A stretch of DNA of 44,112 nucleotides from Candidatus Omnitrophota bacterium (GCA_018823795.1 JAHJGZ010000140.1:1-44112); one strand, 5' to 3'; positions 35,009-43,583 are shown, numbered from the stretch's first letter. Notes: a model not told the origin generated them from the letters alone. Made by a program: numbers and translations.

Positions 35009-36457
35009 ATGGCATTCGAACAACGACTTACTCAAATACAAACCCAAAAACTCATATTATCCCCTCAAATTAAGCAATATCTCAAACTTCTGCAGCTCCC
35101 CTTACTTGAGTTGCAACATACAGTAGAACAAGAACTTGCGGAAAATCCTGCTCTAGAAGAATTGCCTGCGGACAACACATTTGATCAACAAACCGATCAG
35201 GAAGCTGCAGCGAATGAGAAAACCCAAGAACTTGATTTTCAAGAAACGTTTGAAAAATTGAGTTCCCTTGATGACGAACTTCAAACGACTCTATACTCAG
35301 ATCAAAACACGAAGCTTCAATCATTAGATGACCTTGATAAAAAACAGCGTTATAAAGAATCATTAATAAATAAACCGCCGACGCTTAGTGACTATTTATC
35401 ATCGCAACTTGGGTTTCTCGAATTAGACGAACAAGAAAAAAAGATAGCATTGCATATTATTGGCAATATTGATGATAACGGTTATCTCACTACCAGTTGC
35501 GATGAATTGGCACAAAGCCTTAATGAATCTTCTGAGCGCATTACTTCAGTTCTTTTAAAAGTGCAAACATTAGATCCGCCTGGTGTTGGCGCTCGTGATC
35601 TCAAGGAATGTTTGCTTATACAATTAAAACAGTATAAGCAAGACGCAGAGGCTCATCTTGCCCAACAAATTTTAATTGATCATTTTACTTTATTAGAAAA
35701 AAGGGATTTTCCTCAAATAGCAAAAGTGCTTTCCATGAGCGGAGAAAAGATTGAGAAAGCCTGCGCATTAATAACATCTCTTGAGCCAAAACCTGGACGA
35801 TCGTTTGTTCATGACGAGGCAACATCGATCGTTCCTGATGCATCGGTATATCCGAATGACGAAGAAGAAGGAAAATATATCATAGATATCCACGATGAAC
35901 GTCTTCCCCATCTGAGAATTAGCAATCAATATAAAAAGTTAATCAAAGATAAAACTATTGATAAAAAAACCAAAGAATACTTAAAATCGAAGATTAATGC
36001 TGCCTTTTGGTTTATTAAAGCTATGGATCAACGAAAATCAACATTAAGAGAAATAACGGAACACATTGTTCAAGTGCAATCGAATTTTTTTGAACGTGGC
36101 TTTGCATTTATTAATCCACTGCGGCTAAAAGATATTGCAGCACGCATAGGTATTCATGAATCAACGGTTTCGCGTGCCCTTGCACAGAAATTCATTAATA
36201 CACCGCATGGAACAATTCCGTATAAAATGTTTTTCTCACAAAAAATGGAAACAGAAGATGGTTCACTTGAATCACAAAAAAGCATTACTGAAAAAATGAA
36301 ATTTCTTATCGAAAATGAAAACCTGTCAAAACCATATAGTGATTCAAAATTAGTTACCCTATTAAAGGCACGTGGTATTAAAATCGCTCGTCGAACGGTT
36401 GCAAAGTACCGTGAGATACTGAGGATTCTTCCGTCCCATATGAGACGAAAAAAGTAA
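35009..36457 (+). CDS. rpoN: RNA polymerase sigma-54 factor
   Basis: A 482-residue sigma-54. Region I (residues 1-50) is the glutamine/leucine-rich activator-interacting part (LSPQIKQYLKLLQLPLLELQ, then ENPALEE). An acidic linker lies at 50-105. The core-binding domain (about 120-300) is followed by the DNA-binding domain with IAARIGIHESTVSRALAQKF, and by the RpoN box ARRTVAKYRE at about 460-469. It directs polymerase to -12/-24 promoters that need an AAA+ activator. A purine-rich stretch precedes the ATG. The stop codon sits inside a copy of the repeat end described at 36455. Confidence 0.96.
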   Translation: MAFEQRLTQIQTQKLILSPQIKQYLKLLQLPLLELQHTVEQELAENPALEELPADNTFDQQTDQEAAANEKTQELDFQETFEKLSSLDDELQTTLYSDQNTKLQSLDDLDKKQRYKESLINKPPTLSDYLSSQLGFLELDEQEKKIALHIIGNIDDNGYLTTSCDELAQSLNESSERITSVLLKVQTLDPPGVGARDLKECLLIQLKQYKQDAEAHLAQQILIDHFTLLEKRDFPQIAKVLSMSGEKIEKACALITSLEPKPGRSFVHDEATSIVPDASVYPNDEEEGKYIIDIHDERLPHLRISNQYKKLIKDKTIDKKTKEYLKSKINAAFWFIKAMDQRKSTLREITEHIVQVQSNFFERGFAFINPLRLKDIAARIGIHESTVSRALAQKFINTPHGTIPYKMFFSQKMETEDGSLESQKSITEKMKFLIENENLSKPYSDSKLVTLLKARGIKIARRTVAKYREILRILPSHMRRKK

Positions 36458-36472
36458 ACCCCGTTAGAGATA
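36455..36472. repeat. Solo repeat end overlapping the rpoN stop codon
   Basis: TAAACCCCGTTAGAGATA here is the same terminal motif as in the repeats at 29.1-29.4 and 34.6-34.8 kb. Its first three bases are the rpoN stop. The following CGGGG can pair with CCCCG, but only A residues follow, so it is not a plus-strand terminator. Confidence 0.6.
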
Positions 36473-36541
36473 AAGGCGGGGCAAAAAACGTGCTTTACGT
36501 AACAGAAGAAATTTGGTACTATTTTTTCGCAATAATCAAAA

Positions 36542-36617
<76 letters not shown>

Positions 36618-36689
36618 GTTAATGTTTTGTCCCACGTGTTTACTTCATGCGATTCAAATTCTTTACGTTTCATACATATACAGCACCCA

Positions 36690-36720
36690 TTGACAATACA
36701 AAATGTCACGAGCATACAAT
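36690..36720 (+). promoter_or_regulatory. Possible promoter of the SGNH/MBOAT pair
   Basis: TTGACA (36690-36695) and TACAAT (36715-36720) match the sigma-70 boxes, but the spacer is 19 bases, longer than ideal. The predicted start would fall about five bases before ATG 36732, leaving almost no leader, and no Shine-Dalgarno is seen. Read-through from the tRNA is the alternative. Confidence 0.4.
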
Positions 36721-36731
36721 AAGAACAGACT

Positions 36732-37745
36732 ATGACGTCCATACGATCGCATAAAGCATTTTACCTTACCTTCTCATTCTCCGTCATCGCTCTATCAATC
36801 TCGCTTATTATGATAAATAGATATATTGACCCCCGTGGCATTTATCGCACCGGTAAATTTCAAGTGCTTGTTGCAACCGCACGGTATGAAAAAAGTATCT
36901 TAATACAATCGTGCAATCCTAAACCCCAATGTATCATTCTTGGCGATTCTACCTGTATGCGTTATTCCCCTCATTTGATAGAAAAATTAACAGGACTGCG
37001 AACATTTAATTACGCAGTAAACTCAGGAAAAATGGAAGATTTCTTGGCTTTATTACGATACGTATTAGAAGAATTAGATATCAAACCTTCACTTGTAATT
37101 CTCGGCGTACGGCCTCGGTCGTTTTATCATCGAAGTATAGAAGATTTTGACAAGCGTTTATTGCATAATCAAGTTCTTATGAAATATGTTCCGCTCAATA
37201 CGTTTTCAGCAGGTGCGAAAGCGGTCAAAATAAATTTTGAGTCACTCAATTGGGATTATTTGAAAGATGTCGCAAAAAGCGTAAAAAAAACAAGGAAACA
37301 TGAGCCGACTTCGATATCGGGCTTTAAATTTCAAAAAAATGGTTTCTTGCATACAGACGGCACCTATGACAAAGCCTCTCAATTCGTCAACGGCGACAAA
37401 ACATTTAAGACCGAAGAAGCGCTTGGGTTTTCAAAAGAGAGACTGCGATATCTTGATTTGTTCCTCACTATTTGTAAGAAGAATGACATTAAACTAAAAA
37501 TCGTTATCACTCCTAACCATCCGGCATTTATTAAACGCGTGAATCAATTAGATGGCAGTTATACACGTATGCAAAAAAAGTTGCATACCATGCTTATGAA
37601 CAAAAATATCGATAACTATTTTGATCTTTACGATTTTTCACAAATAGAAAACTATGGCGGCATTGATGAATTTATGGGAGGAGACCATCCCAGCATTTAT
37701 CATTCATCATTAATCATTAAAAAAATATTTGAGGAAACAAATTAA
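36732..37745 (+). CDS. SGNH-hydrolase-like, AlgJ/AlgX-type membrane-anchored protein
   Basis: A 337-residue protein with an N-terminal membrane anchor (about residues 9-28). An SGNH block I motif follows: CIILGDSTCMRYSP, with the likely nucleophile Ser73. Near the C-terminus is GGDHPSIYHSS, with candidate catalytic Asp318/His319. The body should be periplasmic. Its stop overlaps the ATG of the MBOAT gene (TAATG), so the two act together. By analogy with the AlgI/AlgJ/AlgX system it would transfer acetyl groups to a surface or secreted polysaccharide. The acceptor glycan is unknown; the locus on the left is a candidate. Confidence 0.78.
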   Translation: MTSIRSHKAFYLTFSFSVIALSISLIMINRYIDPRGIYRTGKFQVLVATARYEKSILIQSCNPKPQCIILGDSTCMRYSPHLIEKLTGLRTFNYAVNSGKMEDFLALLRYVLEELDIKPSLVILGVRPRSFYHRSIEDFDKRLLHNQVLMKYVPLNTFSAGAKAVKINFESLNWDYLKDVAKSVKKTRKHEPTSISGFKFQKNGFLHTDGTYDKASQFVNGDKTFKTEEALGFSKERLRYLDLFLTICKKNDIKLKIVITPNHPAFIKRVNQLDGSYTRMQKKLHTMLMNKNIDNYFDLYDFSQIENYGGIDEFMGGDHPSIYHSSLIIKKIFEETN

Positions 37746-39136
37746 TGCTCTTCACCAGTAGCACCTTTATGTTTTGCTTCCTCCCCCTCACGTTATTCGC
37801 CTTTTGGTTCTTCAAAAGAAAACCATATCGTCTTTGGATCCTTTTTATCTCAAGCTATATTTTTTACGGCTCGTGGAATTGGAAATTCCTTTCTTTATTG
37901 CTTATATCAACGTGTGTTGATTATTGGGCCGGGATCGTTATCGGCAAGACGCAAAAGCGCCCCATAAAAATCACGGCCCTCTGGTTTTCTATCATATGCA
38001 ATTTAGGTATTCTTGGTTTTTTTAAGTATTACAATTTTTTCATATCTGATTTCATTGCACTGGGATCGCTTTTTGGAAAGAACATCAATATTCCCGTCAT
38101 GAACATTATTCTTCCGGTGGGAATATCTTTCTATACATTCCAAAGTATGAGCTACACCATTGATGTATACCGTAACATGGTTAAGCCAACGCATAGTTTC
38201 ATCAAATTCGCATCGTACGTCTCGGCATTTCCCCAATTGGTGGCCGGTCCAATCATTCGGTATAAAGATATTCATAAGCAGTTCGACACTATAGACAGGC
38301 CATTTGACAAAAATATGTTTTTATTTGGTTTTCAACTTTTTCTTCTTGGACTTTTCAAGAAAGTGCTGATTGCTGATTGTGTCGCAGGTATGATCAATCC
38401 GCTTTTTCAACAGTACCAATTGTTAGGAACATTTGAAGCATGGATGGCAATCCTTGGCTATACGTTCCAAATCTATTTTGATTTCTCTGGATACAGTGAC
38501 ATGGCCATAGGTTTAGGAAAAATGCTCGGACTTCGCATTCCGATCAATTTCAATTCCCCGTATAAGGCGGTAAATATCAGTGATTTTTGGAGACGATGGC
38601 ACATTTCGTTATCTACCTGGTTACGGGACTATGTATACATCCCGCTGGGAGGCAGTTACGGTTCTACAGGAAATACCTTAATCAATATTTTAATCGTATT
38701 AACCATAGGAGGACTGTGGCATGGTGCTGCGTGGACATTCGTACTATGGGGAATATATCATGCTCTTCTCATTATCGGCTATCATGTGATGAAAAAAAAT
38801 TGGGATACTCTGCCCAGCATACTACAAAGAGCGGGTACGTTATTTTTTGTTATTATCGGATGGGTACTTTTCAGAAGCCGAGACATGGCAATGGCACAAT
38901 CGTTTTTTATCTCATTGTTTACATTCTCAAAAAACCATGTCGCAGCCTCATCGCAACTCATACAACTTTCAGTGCTTAATTTGTTACTGATAATAAGTGT
39001 TAACGTCTTTCCAAACTCGAATGCATATACGGCAAACACACATCTACGAACAGCTCTTATCTGTGCGATCTTGTTTTTGTTATGTCTCTTTTCAATCAAT
39101 GCTCAGCAGATCGAATTTCTGTACTATCAATTTTAA
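37745..39136 (+). CDS. MBOAT family O-acyltransferase (AlgI-like)
   Basis: A 463-residue polytopic membrane protein with about ten hydrophobic segments. The MBOAT core shows LPVGISFYTFQSMSYTIDVYR, FPQLVAGPIIRYKDI, YFDFSGYSDMAIGLGKMLG, NFNSPYKAVNISDFWRRWHISLSTWLRDYVYIPLGG, and the catalytic region GGLWHGAAWTFVLWG (His326) with a second His339 in IYHALL. It moves an acyl group from a cytoplasmic donor across the membrane, and the neighbouring SGNH protein probably transfers it to the polymer. The end is 23 bases from a convergent minus-strand gene. Confidence 0.93.
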   Translation: MLFTSSTFMFCFLPLTLFAFWFFKRKPYRLWILFISSYIFYGSWNWKFLSLLLISTCVDYWAGIVIGKTQKRPIKITALWFSIICNLGILGFFKYYNFFISDFIALGSLFGKNINIPVMNIILPVGISFYTFQSMSYTIDVYRNMVKPTHSFIKFASYVSAFPQLVAGPIIRYKDIHKQFDTIDRPFDKNMFLFGFQLFLLGLFKKVLIADCVAGMINPLFQQYQLLGTFEAWMAILGYTFQIYFDFSGYSDMAIGLGKMLGLRIPINFNSPYKAVNISDFWRRWHISLSTWLRDYVYIPLGGSYGSTGNTLINILIVLTIGGLWHGAAWTFVLWGIYHALLIIGYHVMKKNWDTLPSILQRAGTLFFVIIGWVLFRSRDMAMAQSFFISLFTFSKNHVAASSQLIQLSVLNLLLIISVNVFPNSNAYTANTHLRTALICAILFLLCLFSINAQQIEFLYYQF

Positions 39137-39159
39137 CATCATTCGGTATCATATGCGGG

Positions 39160-39333
39160 TTATTGAGAAAATGAATTATTGTCTACCGAGGTCTTAACAT
39201 GTGGTGTAGCGATGAGAGTACTATCACGATGAGTCGTGGTATAACACGCCTTGCAACCTGCTATCACAAAGACAAGGATTCCTGCAATTTTCAAAATCAA
39301 TCCAAGTCTGCGAAAAAATGTTACTCTATTCAT
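39160..39333 (-). CDS. Small lipoprotein, 57 residues
   Basis: A short frame starts at ATG 39333 with AGGAG nine bases upstream. It begins MNRVTFFRRL, then a hydrophobic stretch GLILKIAGILVFVIAGC that ends in a lipobox (VIAGC, Cys27). The mature part is only 31 residues, rich in Thr and Ser, ending NNSFSQ. It should be lipidated at the membrane. It lies 16 bases after the sirtuin stop, so it is probably its operon partner. The role is unknown. Confidence 0.7.
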   Translation of the reverse strand: MNRVTFFRRLGLILKIAGILVFVIAGCKACYTTTHRDSTLIATPHVKTSVDNNSFSQ

Positions 39334-39349
39334 TTGTATTGTCTCCTAT

Positions 39350-40123
39350 TCAGAGCGTTTGATAGGCATGCCATATTTTGTCCAATGCCTCAGCAGCTCC
39401 TAACGATAGTTTAATATCGACCATATGCGTAATGACGGTATTGTGAGGATTGATTTCGATGGTCGGACGGCTGTGCAATTGAGCATCAACAATCGGCTGT
39501 TGGATATAAGGGAAAACACTGGTCGTACCAACTGAAAAATAAATATCAAATCCCTTATCCAGTTCTTTCGTTAGTATCTGACATTGTCGCTCGGGCAACA
39601 TTTCACCAAAAAACACAACTTCTGGACGAACAATACCTTTGCATGCAGGACAACGAGGTGGTAGAGCAATCAAACTATAATCTGCGACTTCGTCTCTCCA
39701 GTAGCACTTTTGACATACAAGCTTATGCATATCACCATGAATATCAATGACATTACGAGAGCCGGCTACCTGGTGAAAGCCATCAATATTCTGCGTTAGT
39801 ACCCACACACGATCAAAATGCCGCTCCATCGCTGCAATAACGGCATGTGCCCGGTTAAAGGTCGCACTACGGCATTGTTTTTCAATTTGAGAAAGATACT
39901 TCCACGTAACCTCAGGCTGCTTCGTAAGCATCTCTCCCGCTAACACTGTTTCGATAGGAATACCTTCCTCGGTCGTCGTATCGTTATATAATCCACCTAA
40001 CCCACGATAGGTCGGTAATCCAGAATCGGCTGATATACCTGCTCCGGTAATAAAAAGAATACTGCGACACTGCGTCAAACGCTGTGCAATATCTTTTATG
40101 TGTGCCTCACAATCCAACGTCAT
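39350..40123 (-). CDS. cobB: NAD-dependent protein deacetylase, Sir2 family
   Basis: A 257-residue sirtuin that removes acyl groups from lysines using NAD. Motifs are ILFITGAGISADSGLPTYRG, the catalytic TQNIDGFH and DIHGDMH (His), a zinc site with two Cys pairs (CQKC and CPAC), and PEVVFFGE. No Tyr-x-x-Arg pair typical of desuccinylases is seen, so a deacetylase is more likely. ATG 40123 follows an AGAGGGA element closely; an upstream ATG cluster at 40133-40141 is an alternative. It overlaps the small basic gene upstream. Confidence 0.9.
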   Translation of the reverse strand: MTLDCEAHIKDIAQRLTQCRSILFITGAGISADSGLPTYRGLGGLYNDTTTEEGIPIETVLAGEMLTKQPEVTWKYLSQIEKQCRSATFNRAHAVIAAMERHFDRVWVLTQNIDGFHQVAGSRNVIDIHGDMHKLVCQKCYWRDEVADYSLIALPPRCPACKGIVRPEVVFFGEMLPERQCQILTKELDKGFDIYFSVGTTSVFPYIQQPIVDAQLHSRPTIEINPHNTVITHMVDIKLSLGAAEALDKIWHAYQTL

Positions 40124-40265
40124 GGTCCCTCTCATCATCATCAGGTATGACTGTTTTCTTTTGTTGTCGATTGTATTTTTTTTTACTTTTCTTCACCTGT
40201 GTTTGAGGGTCAATTATCCACTGTCTTCGTATCCGTTTAAAGAGGGGCTTTTCTTTCTTTTTCAT
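40107..40265 (-). CDS. Small basic protein, 52 residues
   Basis: A 52-residue frame from ATG 40265 with AGG at -8 (TAGGCGATT). It begins MKKKEKPLFKRIRRQW and continues with a basic stretch containing PQTQVKKSKKKYNRQ and the acidic tail PDDDERDH. It is strongly basic at first, then acidic. Its last codons overlap the sirtuin start. The pattern of conserved-looking Trp/Lys/Arg residues suggests a real gene rather than noise. The function is unknown; nucleic-acid binding is only a guess. Confidence 0.55.
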   Translation of the reverse strand: MKKKEKPLFKRIRRQWIIDPQTQVKKSKKKYNRQQKKTVIPDDDERDHDVGL

Positions 40266-40306
40266 AATCGCCTATTTTTATCAGGGCGGGCTTTTCGTAG
40301 AATTGT

Positions 40307-41851
40307 CTAATGCCGAGCTGCAAGCAATGTGTCTCGCATCTGAACTAATTGTTTCTTGTATTCTTCAACCGTCGCTTTAACTTTTTTATATTCACCTTCT
40401 AAATCCGCATATGCTTTTTTTTGTTTATCTAGTGCCTCTTTGTATTCATCAATGGCAGGCTCACTTGTTTCATGCTTCTCTTTAAGAGCGGTTAATTTAT
40501 TCTTGTATTCATCACGTGCGATTTCCATTTTTTTATACTCTTTGTTCAACTGAGCGTATTCATTCCCCTTTTTTTGATCACGCACAAGTTTCTTCTGCTC
40601 TGCTTTAAGTTTTTCATGTTGTTTTAATAATTTTTCATAGGTATCCTTTTGTGCTTTGAAGTCATCTTTATATTTGCGGTGGTCAACTTCAATTTCCTTA
40701 TACCGCTTTTCAGCGGCAATCAGTTCATTCTTATCCTGCTCCGCGGCAGCCTTCACCTTTTGATACTTTTCTTCTAAATCACTATAATTGCGACGTTTTT
40801 TGAGATGTCCGTCAAGCTCACTTTTTTGCTCCTCAGCGCGCGCTTGAACTTGCTTGTTTTTTTCTAATAATGCGTTATATGTTTCCTCTTGTGCCATAAG
40901 CTTATTTTTATACGTACTGATAGTAACCTCTCCATCCTTATATTTTTTCGAAATATCTTGTAATTGTTTCTCATAATCATCACGCACCGCTTTTACTTCG
41001 TTATACTGTTTCTGTAAAAGAGCATGTGCTTCTCGTGTTTCCTGAAGAGTGGCAAGTTCTTTTTCCTGTGTGGCTATCTGTGCTTCAAGCGTCTTCTGTT
41101 TCTGTATTAATGTTGTGTGCATATTCTGTTGTATGGCAACAGAATTTTTATAGGCATTGAAACGTTCTTCACTTTCTCGATATTTTTTCTCCGCCTCGGT
41201 AAAGTGTTTCCGATAATCATCAGCGGCTTTTCTGGTTTCATTGAATTGTTTTTCCAAAACATTATAATCATAATTTTTTTGTTTTATGCGCGTAAGTTCT
41301 TCTTCCTGTTTTGCAGCCGACGCTACCAGTGCTTCATGTTCCTTCCGTAACTTTGCATATGCTTTTACTTGTTGTTTCATAGCATAACGATATTCTTTGA
41401 AGGTCTCTTTACTTTCCGCATACTTTTCTTCAAACCCCTTAAACTTTTCACGTTGTCGAATAATATCCGCCATTTGTTTTTCCTGTCCCTGAGCAATGGC
41501 CTGGAGCGCCTCGTAATCTCTTTGCAACACTCGATATGCTTCTTGCTGCTGTGTGAGCATAAAAGCATGTTCATCAATAGATTCTTTAAGGTCATCGAAG
41601 CGTAGTTTTAAGACGATATAATCTTTTACTTTTTTTTCCGCAAGCGCTAAATCTGCCTTGTATTCACACATTCTTTTTTGCGTGTCAATTAATCGTCGTT
41701 TTAACTCAATGCTATTTGAAGGTGTTTCATTACGTTGGCTCTGGATGGTGGCATGATCCACCTCAGAAGGACTATCTTCAGAACGGGCAGTAGCAGATAT
41801 AAAAATAATACTACTAACAACAAGAAACAGTACGTATATATTCTTTTTCAC
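40307..41851 (-). CDS. Secreted coiled-coil protein with 80-residue repeats
   Basis: About 514 residues, nearly all Lys/Glu-rich coiled coil after a signal peptide (VKKNIYVLFLVVSSIIFISATARS). Codon positions 41398-41159, 41158-40919 and 40918-40679 each encode a full 80-residue unit, followed by a 76-residue and a 47-residue unit and preceded by a 59-residue one. Units begin with a YK/YR tetrad (KEYRYA, NAYKNS, STYKNK, RKYKDD, DEYKEA). The start is taken as GTG 41851 because GGGAGGAAG lies right before it; a TTG 21 bases upstream is weaker. It ends three bases after the last arginine-histidine. It should be exported; the role is unknown, perhaps structural. Confidence 0.8.
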   Translation of the reverse strand: MKKNIYVLFLVVSSIIFISATARSEDSPSEVDHATIQSQRNETPSNSIELKRRLIDTQKRMCEYKADLALAEKKVKDYIVLKLRFDDLKESIDEHAFMLTQQQEAYRVLQRDYEALQAIAQGQEKQMADIIRQREKFKGFEEKYAESKETFKEYRYAMKQQVKAYAKLRKEHEALVASAAKQEEELTRIKQKNYDYNVLEKQFNETRKAADDYRKHFTEAEKKYRESEERFNAYKNSVAIQQNMHTTLIQKQKTLEAQIATQEKELATLQETREAHALLQKQYNEVKAVRDDYEKQLQDISKKYKDGEVTISTYKNKLMAQEETYNALLEKNKQVQARAEEQKSELDGHLKKRRNYSDLEEKYQKVKAAAEQDKNELIAAEKRYKEIEVDHRKYKDDFKAQKDTYEKLLKQHEKLKAEQKKLVRDQKKGNEYAQLNKEYKKMEIARDEYKNKLTALKEKHETSEPAIDEYKEALDKQKKAYADLEGEYKKVKATVEEYKKQLVQMRDTLLAARH

Positions 41852-41875
41852 ACCTTCCTCCCTCGTGCACAAAAA

Positions 41876-42247
41876 CTAATCGTACAAGAGCTTCTTGACT
41901 GCTTCTTCCATCTTTGCCATATCAACCGGTTTCTGGAAACACCTGACATCTCTGCCCGGTATTGAGTTTTTCCATTCCTTGAGTATGGCATTTTCGAGAA
42001 ATCCTGAAATTAAAATAAACTTCATGTCTTCACTGTCAGGTAATCGTACAATACGCTCAATGAGTGATATGCCATCGAGAAGCGGCATTTTAAAATCGGC
42101 AACCACTAAATCGGGCAACTGTGCCGTTACCAATTTGAGTGCTTCTATTCCGTTGTATGCGGCTGCTGTTTCGTAGTCTGGCGAAAAAAGTTCGACCAGT
42201 ACATCACATATTTCTTTTTCATCATCAACGATCAATATTCTTTTCAT
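41876..42247 (-). CDS. Single-domain response regulator
   Basis: A 123-residue receiver domain without output. The acidic pocket is Asp8-Asp9 (MKRILIVDDE), the phosphoacceptor Asp51 (VVADFKMPLLDG), the switch Ser81 (LISG) and Lys106 (FQKPVD). It is a CheY-like relay. ATG 42247 is preferred because the receiver starts here; ATG 42265 would add six residues. A histidine kinase lies 1.6 kb away at the right edge, a possible partner. The stop is at 41876, three bases from the coiled-coil frame's TTG. Confidence 0.88.
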   Translation of the reverse strand: MKRILIVDDEKEICDVLVELFSPDYETAAAYNGIEALKLVTAQLPDLVVADFKMPLLDGISLIERIVRLPDSEDMKFILISGFLENAILKEWKNSIPGRDVRCFQKPVDMAKMEEAVKKLLYD

Positions 42248-42306
42248 AGAGGGTACCCCGCTCATCGCTTTTATAAAACAAGATTATTCCTTCTTTCATT
42301 TTTTAT

Positions 42307-42335
42307 ATTATACTGCCCATTATCCTTTAACGCAA
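42307..42335 (-). promoter_or_regulatory. Possible promoter of the response regulator
   Basis: On the minus strand TTGCGT (42330-42335), a 17-base spacer, then TATAAT (42307-42312) precede the response-regulator gene by about 60 bases. The -10 is perfect and the -35 partial. Confidence 0.5.
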
Positions 42336-42341
42336 ACAAAA

Positions 42342-42389
42342 GGAGACGCCTTTCTTATTTTTTAAAAATCAAAAACAAGAAGCGTCTCC
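42342..42389 (-). terminator. Hairpin terminator of the secreted protein gene
   Basis: Arms GGAGACGC (42342-42349) and GCGTCTCC (42382-42389) with additional pairs (TTCTT/AAGAA) and an A/T-rich loop. On the minus strand the stem is followed by TTTTGTTTG. It lies just after the stop at 42395 and before the response-regulator promoter. Confidence 0.6.
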
Positions 42390-42394
42390 ACGCA

Positions 42395-43369
42395 CTACGG
42401 CTTTGCAACTATCGTATATGACCATGCGGGCTGCACATCTTTCGACGCCGCCCACAAACCAACATTGTCGTGATTTGGATTATCACTCTTCGTAACCCAT
42501 CCCTGAATATGCATCTGCTTACTAAGACGAATGGTAATTGTCGGCGCATTCTTCTTCCAGTCAGAAGTACCCCCTTTTAATCCAAAATGTTTCCCTTTTC
42601 TACTCATTTTATTACTCCATCCTTCGCGGGGAATTGAAAACGATTTTGTCCCACACCATACTTGCTGTGTATCCCACTGAGTATCAGAAATCTTCATTGA
42701 TGAAAGGAACATTGGTTTAAACGATTCGCCACGATGGTAATCAAGCGGTACGTCTCCATCAACACTAACATTGACCTTAGCGATAAGCATGTTTCGTCGT
42801 GGGGGTGAAATCCGAATGGTACCGCTTGCTTTTAACGTTGCTATCTGCCCCGTAAAATCTATGCTCAGATAGTCCCCTTCGACGGTCCAGGTACAGGATA
42901 CTGCTCCTCCTTGAATATAGGTACCGCGGGTCCATAATGATGGCAAAATAACGACGGAAGTTCCCCATCCCGAATCGGGTCCATAATTCATCCGAAAGTA
43001 ACTACTATCTAAATGTAAAGCCGCGTATTGAGCAAAATGTTTTCGTGAGCCATACCCAATTTGAAGAATAGTCCCCGCCTTTGTAACAGACCATTTTTCC
43101 TCAGAAAGAGCCTGCCGGGCACGTTTTGGCGTATCAGGCTTTTCTTGTATTGAAACATCGCCCGGTAGATTCTTACGAGGAATAAACATTTCACCATAGT
43201 GCATTTTAATGGTAATACCGCTATCATCTTTTGAAATTATGTTTCCTTCAATGCGAGAGCCATCTTTCAGAACAATCATCTCAGCAAAAAAAGATGCGGG
43301 ATATATGAGGTAAAGATATACTATGGCAGAAAAAAAAATAGAAAGTCTTATATATTTCTTCGGCACCAT
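42395..43369 (-). CDS. Secreted protein with small beta-rich N-terminal domain, unknown
   Basis: A 324-residue protein. The signal peptide is residues 1-29 (LSIFFSAIVYLYLIYPASFFA, in two parts). Residues 30-68 (MIVLKDGSRIEGNIISKDDS and ITIKMHYGEMFIPRKNL) resemble an SH3-like module seen in many exported proteins. After a linker comes a roughly 220-residue beta-rich domain with many Trp residues (WSVTKAG; SLWTRGTYIQGG; WDTQQVWCGTKSF; WSYTIVAKP). I do not recognise this domain; a carbohydrate-binding or jelly-roll fold is a guess. It is followed by a terminator and is not clearly coupled to its neighbours. Confidence 0.7.
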   Translation of the reverse strand: MVPKKYIRLSIFFSAIVYLYLIYPASFFAEMIVLKDGSRIEGNIISKDDSGITIKMHYGEMFIPRKNLPGDVSIQEKPDTPKRARQALSEEKWSVTKAGTILQIGYGSRKHFAQYAALHLDSSYFRMNYGPDSGWGTSVVILPSLWTRGTYIQGGAVSCTWTVEGDYLSIDFTGQIATLKASGTIRISPPRRNMLIAKVNVSVDGDVPLDYHRGESFKPMFLSSMKISDTQWDTQQVWCGTKSFSIPREGWSNKMSRKGKHFGLKGGTSDWKKNAPTITIRLSKQMHIQGWVTKSDNPNHDNVGLWAASKDVQPAWSYTIVAKP

Positions 43370-43411
43370 AGGTTATTTACTCTTCAGAATGGTTGATCAT
43401 TTTTCCCCGAG

Positions 43412-43564
43412 CTATTTTTTATCTCGTTGAGCTAATAATTCACGCAGCTCATCCAGGCCATCTGCCAATAGTGATAACCCCTTGTAATAACACTTCTTTT
43501 CAAGTTCCTGGCAACCATCTCCTGCTTCAAAAAACCACTTACTTGCATCTTTAAATTTATTCAT
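43412..43564 (-). CDS. Small protein, 50 residues
   Basis: A 50-residue frame with a perfect GGAGGTG six bases before ATG 43564. The product begins MNKFKDASKWFFEAGDG, continues with CQELEKKCYYKGLSLLADG and ends with a charged helix (LDELRELLAQRDKK). It contains two cysteines and looks like a short helical protein. Function unknown. Confidence 0.65.
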   Translation of the reverse strand: MNKFKDASKWFFEAGDGCQELEKKCYYKGLSLLADGLDELRELLAQRDKK

Positions 43565-43583
43565 GAGCACACCTCCATAAATG

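Noticed and set aside
36459-36477. A CCCCG/CGGGG hairpin after rpoN as a rho-independent terminator.
   Set aside because: It is followed by A residues, not T, on the plus strand, and the sequence is explained by the repeat end.
38587-38979. A 130-residue frame on the plus strand inside the MBOAT gene.
   Set aside because: It is a shadow of the real MBOAT frame, with no ribosome site or recognisable motif.
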